Made by a program: the position numbers and the translations under genes. Below, piece after piece: positions 41,569 through 50,622 of a stretch of DNA of 64,000 bases. The notes below the pieces were generated by a model that made no database searches, was not told the DNA's origin, and saw nothing but the letters and a program-made list of their open reading frames with translations. The DNA is from KACC-23026 sp963829575 (GTDB lineage: Bacteria; Bacillota; Bacilli; Bacillales; Sporolactobacillaceae). Positions within the stretch are counted from its first letter, which is position 1. Each line of letters starts with the position of its first letter. The stretch is taken from NCBI GenBank assembly GCA_963829575.1, contig CAWHJF010000016.1:186001-250000 (forward strand), in the 5' to 3' direction.

Positions 41569-42180
41569 TTATGCGCCTACGAACGCAAACACAGCACTGA
41601 CTCCGACAATAGCTAATAAAACAAACAAAATGGCGGAGACCCAAGCCATTGCTTTTTGTGATTTTGGTGTGACTGTAATACCCCAATGGACACTAAACGC
41701 CCATAGTCCATTAGATAAATGGAAAACAGCAGATAATACACCCACGATATAAAAGACAACCATCCATGGATTACTGAGAATTTGTGCCATCATTTGGAAA
41801 TTCAGCGCTTCTCCCAATGCCATCTGTACACGAGTTTCCCAAATATGCCAAGCAAGGAAAATAACTAAGAAAAGTCCTGTCCAACGCTGGAAGAAGAACA
41901 ACCAGTTACGGTAATAGCTGTAACGGTTCACGTTGGTTTTGGCTTGGAACGCAATGTAGATTCCATAAATGGCGTGAAATAAAAGCGGCAAATAGATGAT
42001 AAGAATTTCCATAACAATTAAATATGGTAATGATTCCATTGTATTTGCTGCTTGGTTAAACGCTGCTGCACCTCGTGTTGCGTAAAAGTTTACTGTGAGG
42101 TGAACGATTAAAAACAATCCGATTGGGATCAGTCCCAAAAAGGAATGTAGTCTGCGACTGATAAAATCTCTGTCGGCCAT
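41569..42180 (-). CDS. sdhC: Succinate dehydrogenase cytochrome b558 subunit
   Basis: SdhC is the di-haem membrane anchor that passes electrons to menaquinone. The 203-residue protein has five hydrophobic helices with the axial His candidates spread as in the B. subtilis type: RRLHSFLGLIPIG near residue 10, FLIVHLTVNFYA near 23, LLFHAIYGIYIAF near 66, FLAWHIWETRV near 108 and AVFHLSNGLWAFSVHWG near 150. First gene of the operon. An AAAGGGGG site precedes the ATG. The leader is unusually long (about 390 nt). Confidence 0.95.
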   Translation of the reverse strand: MADRDFISRRLHSFLGLIPIGLFLIVHLTVNFYATRGAAAFNQAANTMESLPYLIVMEILIIYLPLLFHAIYGIYIAFQAKTNVNRYSYYRNWLFFFQRWTGLFLVIFLAWHIWETRVQMALGEALNFQMMAQILSNPWMVVFYIVGVLSAVFHLSNGLWAFSVHWGITVTPKSQKAMAWVSAILFVLLAIVGVSAVFAFVGA

Positions 42181-42453
42181 CGAATGTCCCCCTTTACCTT
42201 TTTTTGTAAGCGATCTGTCCTTCCCGCCCCATTAGTTCATCTAGTTTTGGGAAGTCGTTGACTGGCTTCAAAATAATTAAATGGTTCAAACTGGGTTCGT
42301 GTACGTTTGAAAAACTTGTGGTGTCTCAAAAACCCTACCGATTTTGGATTACTTGACAGACAAAACAAGGCAACCCCAAAATCATAACGACTCACAACGT
42401 TTGATCGGAGTTTAGATCTATTAGGGATAACAGTATTGTTTCACACAGTCATC
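42181..42453 (-). other. Distal part of the sdhC leader
   Basis: This gene-free stretch lies between the terminator-like hairpin and sdhC. No second good promoter was found in it, so sdhC seems to depend on read-through or on a promoter I cannot recognise. Confidence 0.4.
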
Positions 42454-42505
42454 AAAAAAAGCCGTTCCTTAACTTGTATCTTTCAACTTATTAAGCAAAA
42501 GCGGC
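42454..42505 (-). terminator. Terminator-like hairpin inside the sdhC leader (candidate attenuator)
   Basis: On the minus strand GCCG (42502-42505) pairs with CGGC (42461-42464). Inner helices CTTAA/TTAAG and TTG/CAA follow, and seven T residues come straight after (42454-42460). It begins about 70 nt after the promoter at 42580-42608 and 270 nt before sdhC. Confidence 0.6.
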
Positions 42506-42579
42506 CCATCCTCAAGGAATCAAACATATAAGAACCAATCAAACCATTGTTATCTGAAACACTTTTCCATAACACATCC

Positions 42580-42608
42580 ATTGTACTCCCATCAAATATG
42601 TCCGTCAA
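42580..42608 (-). promoter_or_regulatory. Promoter upstream of sdhC
   Basis: TTGACG (42603-42608) and TACAAT (42580-42585) on the minus strand with 17 bp spacing. The predicted start is about 390 nt before the sdhC start codon. Confidence 0.65.
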
Positions 42609-42783
42609 GAACACGTAAAGTAAACCTTCATTCAGTTTAGGTTTTGTTCATTTTCCACTGAATGTTAGGTGCCCGTTTCGGACCTTTACGGACAGTTTTT
42701 CAGCCATCTAAACTTATACTTAGTTTGGTAGCCAATTCCATGTTCTCCCAAAAAACCATGATCCACTGTTATTTCAGCAAACT

Positions 42784-42812
42784 TTGTGTGAACCTTCAAA
42801 ACACGCTATAAT
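42784..42812 (+). promoter_or_regulatory. Promoter of yslB
   Basis: TTGTGT (42784-42789) and a perfect TATAAT (42807-42812) with 17 bp between them, about 28 bp before the start codon. Confidence 0.8.
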
Positions 42813-42839
42813 AAGCCTGTTGAAAAGGAGTGGAATCAC

Positions 42840-43310
42840 ATGGTAAAAAAACACCCACTGTTTGAAATCTACGGTGAACAACAGGTTTCGGCCTTTGGTA
42901 TAGAAGTGCTACGTACAGTTGTGATACCTGAACTTTTAGGGGAGGAGACGTCTTCGATCCTTTATTGGTCTGGGAGAAAATTAGCTCGCCATTATTTTGT
43001 AGAACAGATTACTGATCTTCCTCTCTTTTTTGAGCGCGCCGGTTGGGGAGAACTAGAGTTGAAAGAAGAAAAAAAAGACGCCTGCTCATTGGTCCTTACC
43101 TCTGATCTTATAAGCGCTCGTTTAAAAGATGACGAACAGGCATCCTTTTCATTAGAATCCGGGTTTCTAGCTGAACAATTTGAATATCTGACCAAATGCG
43201 TGGCGGAATGCTATACAGAAGTCAAGACAGGGAAAACTAAAAAAATCCTTTTCCAAATCAAATGGGATCCCCAAGACCCCTCACCCGTTCATTCTAATTC
43301 GTCTTTCTAA
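42840..43310 (+). CDS. yslB: YslB-like protein, DUF2507
   Basis: A 156-residue soluble protein of the DUF2507 family, found in B. subtilis as yslB between sdhC and lysC, the same place as here. Family-type segments are LRTVVIPELLGEETSSILYW near residue 20, ARHYFVEQITDLPLFFERAGWG near 45, and SGFLAEQFEYLTKCVAECYT near 102. These resemble the V4R/BltR-like ligand-binding fold in which small molecules are bound; that is inference. The ATG has AAAAGGAG upstream and a clear promoter. The function is unknown. Confidence 0.85.
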   Translation: MVKKHPLFEIYGEQQVSAFGIEVLRTVVIPELLGEETSSILYWSGRKLARHYFVEQITDLPLFFERAGWGELELKEEKKDACSLVLTSDLISARLKDDEQASFSLESGFLAEQFEYLTKCVAECYTEVKTGKTKKILFQIKWDPQDPSPVHSNSSF

Positions 43311-43315
43311 AAAAT

Positions 43316-43392
43316 TAAAAAGAGGCTGTCCAAGGACTTCAGACCCCGCTGTTCATCGCGAGTCTGAAACCATTCGGACACCCTCTTTTTCT
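43316..43392 (+). terminator. Terminator of yslB
   Basis: A long hairpin: AAGAGG...CTGTCC pairs with GGACA...CCTCTTTT, with an inner TTCAGAC/GTCTGAA stem. It ends in T5. Confidence 0.8.
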
Positions 43393-43415
43393 TATTGGCT
43401 CTGTTAAACTTGCTA

Positions 43416-43507
43416 GTTGATTTCGCTCCAGCACCCTCGCTTGGACCGCTTTTCTCGGAAGCCTCTCGGGTACCTCCGCTCCAATCAAAAAAGCGTTAAA
43501 AATCAAC
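43416..43507 (-). repeat. GC-rich MITE-like structured element, copy 2
   Basis: Between yslB and lysC lies a 92-bp element with perfect 8-bp inverted ends (GTTGATTT and AAATCAAC). Read on the minus strand it contains GAGAAAAGCGGTCCAAGCGAG, nearly identical to the core at 38410-38430. A second inner pair GCTCCA...TGGAGC-like arms makes it foldable. No coding potential. Confidence 0.6.
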
Positions 43508-43524
43508 CTAACCTTCTTAATCGT

Positions 43525-44757
43525 TTATTTCGTTTCCACTAATGGCGAATCTAAATGAAAGCCTTCGTGCAGCGCTTCTAGAGCTAGATTAAGTTGTTCG
43601 CTAGGTATCACCGTTGAGACTTTAATCTCAGACGTGCTGACCATTTTAATTTTAATCGAGGAATTGGCCATGATCTGGAACATATCCGCTGCGACACCTG
43701 GATTCGAGACCATACCTGATCCGACAATTGACACCTTCGCTAATTTAGATTCAATGTTCAGATCATTAAATCCAAGGTGATCTCTATTCGCCTGGACGAC
43801 ATCTAATGTATCGGCAAGGCTTGTGCTCGTGATTGTAAATGAGATCGAAGTGGTCTCTTTATCCATCGCATTTTGAATAATAATGTCGACGTTCACACCT
43901 GCTTCTGCAAGCGTCTTAAAAACAGAAGAGAGTGTATTCAATTGATTTGGTAGTCCAAGCAATGTAATTTTGGTCACATCTTTTTCAAAAGCTAACCCAC
44001 TGACAGCCAGTCCTTTTTCCAAAGAAGTCGCCTCCTTTATAAGTGTTCCAGGTTCATTGTTAAAGCTGCTTCTGACAACAAGAGGTACTTTATACTTTTT
44101 GGCGTTTTCGACCGAACGGGGATGAAGAACCCCTGCCCCTAGATTGGCCATTTCAAGCATTTCATCATAGGAAAGCTCTTCTAATTTTCGAGCTTTCGAC
44201 ACATAGCGTGGGTCGGTGGTGTATACACCGTCCACATCGGTGTAGATCTCACAAAGTTCGGCTTTAAATGCAGAGGCTAAAGCCACTGCTGAGGTATCGG
44301 AACCCCCACGACCTAATGTTGTAATATTACGGTCATCACTAATCCCTTGAAAACCTGCAACAATCACCACTTTTCCCGAATTAAGTTGAGCCTGAATCGG
44401 GGCTACATCGATTTTCAGAATTCGTGCGTTTCCATGTGTCGCTTCAGTTATTACCCCAGCCTGCCAGCCGGTCAGAGAAATCGCATCAATACCTTGATCG
44501 TTTAAATGCATCGCTAAAAGCGACATGGTTTGTTGTTCACCCGTTGCAAGTAGCATGTCCATTTCACGTTTAGTTGGTCGTTTTGAAAGGGATTCTGCCA
44601 TTTCGACCAAGTGATCCGTTGTTTTCCCCATTGCGGACACCACCACGATCACCTCGTGTCCGGCTTCTTTCTTTTGTTTGACACGTTCACCCACACGTTG
44701 AATTTTTTCAATCGATCCAACCGATGTGCCACCAAACTTCATGACTTGTAACGTCAC
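43525..44757 (-). CDS. lysC: Aspartokinase II (lysine-sensitive), LysC
   Basis: LysC phosphorylates aspartate, the first step to lysine, diaminopimelate, threonine and methionine. The 410-residue protein has the kinase part (VMKFGGTSVGSIEKI, VVVSAMGKTTDHLVEMA, REMDMLLATGEQ, TTLGRGGSDTSAVALA) and two C-terminal ACT domains (VTKITLLGLPNQLN..., KVSIVGSGMVSNPGVAADMF). In B. subtilis an internal start also makes a beta subunit of the ACT domains; I cannot confirm one here. GTG start after GAGGAGG. A lysine riboswitch in the leader matches its role. Confidence 0.96.
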   Translation of the reverse strand: MTLQVMKFGGTSVGSIEKIQRVGERVKQKKEAGHEVIVVVSAMGKTTDHLVEMAESLSKRPTKREMDMLLATGEQQTMSLLAMHLNDQGIDAISLTGWQAGVITEATHGNARILKIDVAPIQAQLNSGKVVIVAGFQGISDDRNITTLGRGGSDTSAVALASAFKAELCEIYTDVDGVYTTDPRYVSKARKLEELSYDEMLEMANLGAGVLHPRSVENAKKYKVPLVVRSSFNNEPGTLIKEATSLEKGLAVSGLAFEKDVTKITLLGLPNQLNTLSSVFKTLAEAGVNVDIIIQNAMDKETTSISFTITSTSLADTLDVVQANRDHLGFNDLNIESKLAKVSIVGSGMVSNPGVAADMFQIMANSSIKIKMVSTSEIKVSTVIPSEQLNLALEALHEGFHLDSPLVETK

Positions 44758-44904
44758 TTACAGCCAACCTCCTCATTTGTCTCCATTCTTGTACTCTTTC
44801 ACGCTACTAAGCTCGTCATCTTCAAACGTTGCTGAAGTCCAGCACGCGCCGTCTATCCTATTGAATTCAATTAATTTTTGAGAAATCCAAATTCTATACA
44901 AAAG

Positions 44905-45150
44905 GAAAAGCAGCAGCAAAGACTTCTCTTCACTGCTGCAAAACGTGTGCGTTTGACAACATGCTCAGATAGTCCTCCACACAGGTCATGTGTGACAGAC
45001 TCGGCCTTCTTCAGGACGAATCCAGCAAAAAATCCAATGAGCGATTCTTCACTTCGGCAATGTTCCCTTTCCATGTTCATCACAGAAGCCCATCCTTCTC
45101 CGAACACGTACTAATGTTCACTGCACCTCTACCACAGCATACAAAGGAGC
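44905..45150 (-). promoter_or_regulatory. Lysine riboswitch (L box) with terminator
   Basis: On the minus strand the conserved L-box core is readable: AGAGGTGCAGTGAACATTAG from 45130, GGAAAGGGAACATTGCCGAA near 45070, then an ACTATC-containing helix near 44970. A terminator follows (44908-44940, CAGCAGTGAAG with CTTTGCTGCTG) with a T-rich run. Lysine binding should cause early termination before lysC. Confidence 0.92.
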
Positions 45151-45204
45151 AACTCCTTTGCGGTTAGGTGTACCCTAACAATTATGCCGTATGAAATTAA
45201 ACAG

Positions 45205-45233
45205 ATTATATCAAACTTTTTAAATAAAAACAA
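45205..45233 (-). promoter_or_regulatory. lysC promoter
   Basis: TTGTTT (45228-45233) and a perfect TATAAT (45205-45210) on the minus strand, 17 bp apart, about 55 bp before the L-box core. Confidence 0.75.
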
Positions 45234-45261
45234 AGGTGAATTTAAATCCAATATTCCCCTT

Positions 45262-47064
45262 TTACTGAGGTTCTTTTTTAGTAGAAGGATCCGATTGGTT
45301 TAAGGTCTGGTGAATCGCCTCGGCAACGTTCTTGGGAACACCTGATTGGATCAAGTCATCTAGAGTCGCTTCTCTTATCTTTTTGATTGAACCAAATTTT
45401 CGAAGAATCTGCTGTTTGCGCTTTGGTCCAACGCCGTCCACATCATCAAGAATCGACTTTGCCATCGTTTTATCTCGCGTTTGCCTATGAAACGTAATAG
45501 CAAACCGGTGCACTTCGTCTTGGATACGTTGCAGAAGATAAAATTCTTGCCCTTTCCTTGAGAGCGGGACCACTTCAGGCGGCTCACCGATTAAGAGCTG
45601 AGCGGTTTTGTGCTTGTCATCTTTCGCAAGCCCGCAGATCGGAATTTCAAGCCCTAGTTCATCCTCTAGGACTGCCTTTGCTGCACGCATTTGGGCAATG
45701 CCACCATCAATTAATATAAGACCAGGCAATTCTTTGTTTTCCTTTAGTAAACGACTGTATCGGCGACGAATCACTTCTTTCATCGTCCCGATATCGTTCG
45801 GGCCTTCTACAGTTTTAACATGATATTTGCGATACAGTTTTTTATTCGGCTTCCCATCTTCAAACACCACCATCGCAGAAACGGGATGAACGCCTTGAAT
45901 ATTCGAGTTATCAAAGGTTTCGATGCGATGGGGTGTCGAAATCTGAAGTGCTTTTCCCAAGTTTTCCACTGCGACGACGGTCCTTGCTTCATCGCGTTCA
46001 ATGAGCGCAAATTTTTCTTTCAGAGCCAACTCTGCGTTTTGTTTCGCCATTTCCACTAATTCTTTTTTCCGGCCTCTTGAAGGTTGTGTTACTTCAATCT
46101 CAAGCAATTGCTGGACGAGTTCCGCTTCCACTTGATTTGGAATTAAGATTTCCTTCGGTTTGATGTGATGAGACTGCAAATAAAATTGCCCAATAAAGGT
46201 CAGGAAATCCTCTTCTGGATCATTATAAAATGGAAAAATGGAGACATCACGTTCGATCAGTTTCCCTTGCCGCATGAAAAAGACTTGCACACACATCCAG
46301 CCTTTGTCATAAGCGTAGTTAAACACATCCCGGTCTATTAAGTCGTTAAACATCACTTTTTGTTTCTCCATCACCGTTTCGATGTGGCGGATTTGATCGC
46401 GGAGTTCCTTGGCTTTTTCAAACTCAAGCGTTTCGGCAGCTTTGGTCATTTTCGCTTGCAACTCTTTTTTTATGTCTTGAAAACCACCGTTTAAAAAGCG
46501 AATGATGCCGTCGGTCATCTCAGCATAGGTCTCTTGCTTAACATCATTGATACAAGGGGCGAGACATTGACCGATATGATAATAAAGACAGACTCGATCA
46601 GGTAATGAACGACATTTTCTGAGTGGGTACATGCGATCGAGTAGTTTTTTGGTTTCTTGGGCGGCCGTGACATTTGGATAGGGTCCAAAATAGCGACCCG
46701 AATTTTTGGTGACCTTTCTTGTGATAATCAATCGCGGATCTTTTTCCTTGGTTAATTTTATATAAGGATAACTTTTATCGTCGCGGAGCATCACATTGTA
46801 ACGAGGGTCATGCTCTTTAATTAAATTCATCTCTAATATTAACGCTTCAATATTAGAAGAGGTGACAATGTATTCAAAGTCAACAATCTCATTGACTAAA
46901 GCTTGCGTTTTGGCGCCATGGCTTCCTGTAAAGTAAGATCGCACGCGATTCTTTAAGACTTTGGCTTTTCCTACATAAATGATCGTCCCTTGGTTGTTTT
47001 TCATTAAATAACACCCCGGACGATCCGGTAACATCGCTAATTTTTCTTTAATTAAGGCATTCAC
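45262..47064 (-). CDS. uvrC: UvrABC system protein C (excinuclease)
   Basis: UvrC makes both incisions in nucleotide excision repair. The chain of about 600 residues has the N-terminal GIY-YIG nuclease (PGCYLMKNNQGTIIYVGKAK), a cysteine pair region (CRSLPDRVCLYYHIGQCLAP), a UVR motif with AKELRDQIRHIETVMEK near 210, an RNase H-like C-terminal nuclease (ETFDNSNIQGVHPVSAMVVF near 370), and tandem HhH motifs (DVDGVGPKRKQQILRKFGS). GTG at 47064 is preferred as AAAGGG lies 8 bp upstream; the GTG at 47073 overlaps it. Confidence 0.96.
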   Translation of the reverse strand: MNALIKEKLAMLPDRPGCYLMKNNQGTIIYVGKAKVLKNRVRSYFTGSHGAKTQALVNEIVDFEYIVTSSNIEALILEMNLIKEHDPRYNVMLRDDKSYPYIKLTKEKDPRLIITRKVTKNSGRYFGPYPNVTAAQETKKLLDRMYPLRKCRSLPDRVCLYYHIGQCLAPCINDVKQETYAEMTDGIIRFLNGGFQDIKKELQAKMTKAAETLEFEKAKELRDQIRHIETVMEKQKVMFNDLIDRDVFNYAYDKGWMCVQVFFMRQGKLIERDVSIFPFYNDPEEDFLTFIGQFYLQSHHIKPKEILIPNQVEAELVQQLLEIEVTQPSRGRKKELVEMAKQNAELALKEKFALIERDEARTVVAVENLGKALQISTPHRIETFDNSNIQGVHPVSAMVVFEDGKPNKKLYRKYHVKTVEGPNDIGTMKEVIRRRYSRLLKENKELPGLILIDGGIAQMRAAKAVLEDELGLEIPICGLAKDDKHKTAQLLIGEPPEVVPLSRKGQEFYLLQRIQDEVHRFAITFHRQTRDKTMAKSILDDVDGVGPKRKQQILRKFGSIKKIREATLDDLIQSGVPKNVAEAIHQTLNQSDPSTKKEPQ

Positions 47065-47280
47065 ATCAGTCACCCTTTAAAAATAAGGTGAGGGAATCGT
47101 TCCCTCCTAATATAGGAATAGTGTATCACATCTTTTTCTAAATCTATGTAGAAAGCTTTTGGAAATCGTGTTGTACAGTTCGACTCAGAAACTTGGGGTG
47201 GACAGAATGTGCGTGAATTGGGTGCCGCTCTACTTTCGGGCACTGACTCCCTCTAGATTATGCCCTACTGCGTTTATTGA

Positions 47281-47311
47281 AAAAAAAAGAAGCCCGAAGG
47301 CTCCTTTTTTT
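47281..47311 (-). terminator. Terminator of trxA
   Basis: AGCC/GGCT-centred hairpin with a short CGAA loop just after the stop codon, followed on the minus strand by T8. Confidence 0.85.
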
Positions 47312-47318
47312 GCTTACA

Positions 47319-47633
47319 TTAAATTTGTTGGTTAAGACGCTCAACTAGTGCTTCTTTTGGTTGAAAGCCAACAATTTTATCCACAATTTCACCGTTTTTG
47401 AAGACGATGAGAGTTGGGATACTCATGACACCGTATTGGCCTGTAACTTGTTGATTTTCGTCCGTATTTAATTTCACGATCTTCACTTGATCGCTCATTT
47501 CGGAATCAATTTCTTCAAGAACAGGCGCAATCATTTTACAAGGGCCGCACCATGGTGCCCAAAAGTCCGCTAAGACAACACCCTCAGAGGTTTTATTTGC
47601 AAAGTTTTCGTCCGTTACATGTTCAATTGCCAT
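47319..47633 (-). CDS. trxA: Thioredoxin
   Basis: The main cytosolic thiol-disulfide reductant. The 104-residue protein has the active site WCGPC (Cys29 and Cys32), the cis-Pro in SIPTLIVFKNG near residue 75, and a buried Asp (Asp23) in ADFWAPW. It lies between etfA and uvrC as in B. subtilis and has its own terminator. An AGGAGGT site is found upstream. Confidence 0.97.
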   Translation of the reverse strand: MAIEHVTDENFANKTSEGVVLADFWAPWCGPCKMIAPVLEEIDSEMSDQVKIVKLNTDENQQVTGQYGVMSIPTLIVFKNGEIVDKIVGFQPKEALVERLNQQI

Positions 47634-47775
47634 GTGCCTGACCTCCTTAAATAGTTTACTCTGTTTAGCATACCCAATTCGTATGGAACAGAGCGTTTCT
47701 TTAGGTTAAGTTTCCTATGCCTGAAGTATACCATGTCTGAAATAGAGATGCTATTTATTGAACTCGTGCACAAAG

Positions 47776-47812
47776 AAAGACAGAGGCGGACCTTCGGGTA
47801 GCCTCTGTCTTT
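47776..47812 (-). terminator. Terminator of etfA
   Basis: Perfect 12-bp stem AAAGACAGAGGC (47776-47787) with its complement at 47801-47812, located 34 bp after etfA. Confidence 0.87.
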
Positions 47813-47845
47813 TCTACAAAACGCTTTCCTACAGATGTCGAATTC

Positions 47846-48823
47846 TTACACTTCTTGAAGCGCCTCTTTCACATACTTCGTTAGCAGTGGGACGACTTCA
47901 AACAAGTCCCCCACAATGCCGTAATCGGCGACATTAAAGATATTCGCTTCAGGATCTTTATTAATGGCGACGATGACTTTGGAATTAGACATACCCGCCA
48001 AGTGTTGGATGGCTCCGGAAATTCCACACGCGATATACAAATCAGGCGTTACGACTTTACCGGTTTGCCCAATTTGTAGGGAATAATCACAATACCCTGC
48101 ATCACATGCGCCACGGGACGCGCCAATTGTACCGCCAAGGATCTCCGCTAATTCTTTCAACGGTTCAAATCCATCTTCATTTTTAACCCCACGACCACCT
48201 GAAATAATCACTTTGGCTTCGGAAAGGTCCACGCCATTGGATGTCTTTTTTACAAGATCTTTAATGACGGTTCGCAAATCTTTAATGACCACATCAAATG
48301 GATTGACCACTACGTCGCGGCTTTCATCCTTTTCAAGCGCATCAATGTTATTTGGACGGATGCTAATGAAAACCACACCGTCTTTAATTCGTTTCTTTTG
48401 GAAGGCCTTACCTGAATAGATCGGGCGAACAAAGACTAATTCGCCATCTTCTTCAACAAGCTCCGTTACATCTGAAATCAATCCTGAATTCAAACGAGCT
48501 GCCAATCCCGCTGAAAGGTCTTTCCCCATGGCCGTATGTCCCATTACAATGGCCTCTGGTGCTTCTTCATCGATCACTTGCTTGAGGGCTTGCTTATACC
48601 CATCCGGTGTATATTGCGCGAGCGCCTCGTCTTCAACGGTTAAAACGCGGTCGGCTCCAAAATGACCCAACGTTTTGGCAAGGTCGCTGATCCCGTTTCC
48701 AACCAATACCGCCAAAACTTCGCCGCCATCTGCTACTTTTTTACCAGCTGCGAGCGCTTCATAAGAAACATGTCGTAATTGCCCGTCACGCGCCTCTGCT
48801 AACACTAATGTTTTACGTCCCAT
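47846..48823 (-). CDS. etfA: Electron transfer flavoprotein subunit alpha
   Basis: EtfA with EtfB takes electrons from acyl-CoA dehydrogenases and hands them to the quinone pool. The 325-residue protein has the conserved C-terminal FAD domain: SGGRGVKNEDGFEPLKELAE near residue 208, GASRGACDAGYCDY near 240, QIGQTGKVVTPDLYIACGIS near 258 and AINKDPEANIFNVADYGIVG near 290. It starts 95 bp after etfB, probably in one operon with the upstream fatty-acid genes. Confidence 0.96.
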   Translation of the reverse strand: MGRKTLVLAEARDGQLRHVSYEALAAGKKVADGGEVLAVLVGNGISDLAKTLGHFGADRVLTVEDEALAQYTPDGYKQALKQVIDEEAPEAIVMGHTAMGKDLSAGLAARLNSGLISDVTELVEEDGELVFVRPIYSGKAFQKKRIKDGVVFISIRPNNIDALEKDESRDVVVNPFDVVIKDLRTVIKDLVKKTSNGVDLSEAKVIISGGRGVKNEDGFEPLKELAEILGGTIGASRGACDAGYCDYSLQIGQTGKVVTPDLYIACGISGAIQHLAGMSNSKVIVAINKDPEANIFNVADYGIVGDLFEVVPLLTKYVKEALQEV

Positions 48824-48918
48824 GAGAATCCCTCCAGTTTAAAAGTCCGTTATAAAAAGGCTGTTTGCCGTTTATGGTAATACATTTTATTGACCCCAGA
48901 ACTTTAGTCTTGTTCAAA

Positions 48919-49689
48919 TTAGATGACTTTTGCTTCCGATCTTAAGAGTTTCACGAGTTCCTTCGCTTGGTCTTCAATGTCACCTTCTAAGATTTTTCCA
49001 GCTTGCTTTGCAGGTGGCAAGTACACTTCGATCGTCTCCGTTTTGCCTTCCACATCGTCTTCGTCAAGATCTAGGTCATCTAGATCAAGTTCATCAAGCG
49101 GCTTCTTTTTGGCCTTCATTATACCTGGTAAGGAGGGGTAACGCGGCTCATTTAATCCCTGTTGAGCCGTAACAAGGAGCGGTAACGACGTTTCAATAAT
49201 TTCAACATCGCCCTCGACGTCTCTTTCAATCGTTACTTGATCGCCATTGATCTCTAATTTCGTGATCGTCGAAACATGTGCAATGCCAAGCTTCTCAGCA
49301 AGACGTGGGCCTACTTGACCCGTCCCATTGTCAATCGACACGTTCCCAGCTAAAATAAGATCTGGTTCTTTATCTTCAAAGAATTTTGCTAAAATGGCTT
49401 CGGTTGACGTTTGGTCATAATTTTCCACATCTTCATTATTGATTAAGACGGCTTTGTCACACCCCATGGCCAGTGCAGTTCGCAATTCTTTTTCTGCATC
49501 CACATCACCAATCGTGATAACGGTTACTTCACCGCCATGCTCATCACGCATTTTAATGGCTTCTTCAATGGCGTATTCATCGTATGGGTTGATGATGAAT
49601 TCAGCCCCATCTTCCGCAATCTTTCCGTTTTGGATCGCAATTTTTTCTTCGGTATCAAATGTCCGTTTAATAATGACAAAAATATTCAT
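48919..49689 (-). CDS. etfB: Electron transfer flavoprotein subunit beta
   Basis: The partner of EtfA, which binds AMP. The 256-residue chain shows NPYDEYAIEEAIKMRDEHGG (near residue 35), the ALAMGCDKAVLI segment near 72 and the recognition-loop helix VGPRLAEKLGIAHVSTITKL near 127. A strongly acidic insert (DELDLDDLDLDEDDVEGK) near residue 200 is longer than I would expect in this family. GGGAGGG precedes the ATG. Confidence 0.95.
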   Translation of the reverse strand: MNIFVIIKRTFDTEEKIAIQNGKIAEDGAEFIINPYDEYAIEEAIKMRDEHGGEVTVITIGDVDAEKELRTALAMGCDKAVLINNEDVENYDQTSTEAILAKFFEDKEPDLILAGNVSIDNGTGQVGPRLAEKLGIAHVSTITKLEINGDQVTIERDVEGDVEIIETSLPLLVTAQQGLNEPRYPSLPGIMKAKKKPLDELDLDDLDLDEDDVEGKTETIEVYLPPAKQAGKILEGDIEDQAKELVKLLRSEAKVI

Positions 49690-49848
49690 ATAAGAGTCCC
49701 TCCCTAAAGCTTTAAGTATGGTTTAGGTAACAACGTCAATCTTTTAAAAAAAAGGCTGTTTCGTAACTTTGTTGGTTTTTAATTGAGGCGAAAATCAGCT
49801 TCCTAAATTAATAATTCAATAGCACCATTAAATTAGAACTATGCTTTG

Positions 49849-50622
49849 TTACAAATCTTTAAAATTAGGTTTGCGCTTTTCTATGAAAGCTGAAATCCCT
49901 TCCCTTGCATCCTCTGAAACAAAAACCTTGCCGAAACTCTCTGCTTCAAATTGGACGCCTTCTTCAAAGCGACCCGAGCGTGCGAGTTGCAGACTCTGTA
50001 AAGCCGCGCTCACTGAAACGGCACTTTTAGCCGATGCCTTATGAGCTAAAGCCATGGCCGCATCTAGTGCGCCCTCAGGCTCCACCACTTGATTGACAAG
50101 TCCCCATCTAAGCGCTTCTTCGGCATCAATGGGTTCGCTTGTTAAAATCATTTCGGTTGCCTTGGGTGTCCCGACTAAGCGTGGCAATCTCTGTGTGCCC
50201 GCAAAGCCTGGAATGAGTCCGAGATTGAGCTCAGGAAGACCGAATTTCGTGCCCGTCTCTGCTATTCTCATATGACAGGCCATTGCGAGCTCCAATCCTC
50301 CGCCCAATGCGGCACCATGAATCGCTGCAATGATCGGTTTTTCTGAGGCTTCGATACGTGCAAAAACATCTTGTCCGTTTTTCGCAAGCTGAGAGAATTC
50401 CTCAGGGGTTGACACTTCAGTAAATTCTTTGATGTCAGCACCTGCTGAAAAAAAGCGTCCCTCACCATGAATGACCACCGCTTTAATGGACGGATCGACC
50501 TCAATCTCATTCAATTGTTCAGCCAAAGCTTCAATAATTGATCGGGCTAATGCATTAGCTGGCGGCCGATCAAGCGTTAATATGGCCACCTTTTCTTTTG
50601 TTTCGCGTCTAATGGACGTCAT
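49849..50622 (-). CDS. fadB: Enoyl-CoA hydratase (YsiB/FadB type)
   Basis: Hydrates trans-2-enoyl-CoA in beta-oxidation. The crotonase-fold protein of 257 residues has the oxyanion-hole motifs SAGADIKEF near residue 63 and AIHGAALGGGLELAMACHMR near 100, and the two catalytic Glu positions in LPELNLGLIPGFAGTQRLPR near 135. ATG at 50622 is chosen because AAGGAGG lies 6 bp upstream and the family begins here; upstream codons look non-coding. In B. subtilis this gene (ysiB) lies between fadR and etfB, as here. Confidence 0.93.
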   Translation of the reverse strand: MTSIRRETKEKVAILTLDRPPANALARSIIEALAEQLNEIEVDPSIKAVVIHGEGRFFSAGADIKEFTEVSTPEEFSQLAKNGQDVFARIEASEKPIIAAIHGAALGGGLELAMACHMRIAETGTKFGLPELNLGLIPGFAGTQRLPRLVGTPKATEMILTSEPIDAEEALRWGLVNQVVEPEGALDAAMALAHKASAKSAVSVSAALQSLQLARSGRFEEGVQFEAESFGKVFVSEDAREGISAFIEKRKPNFKDL

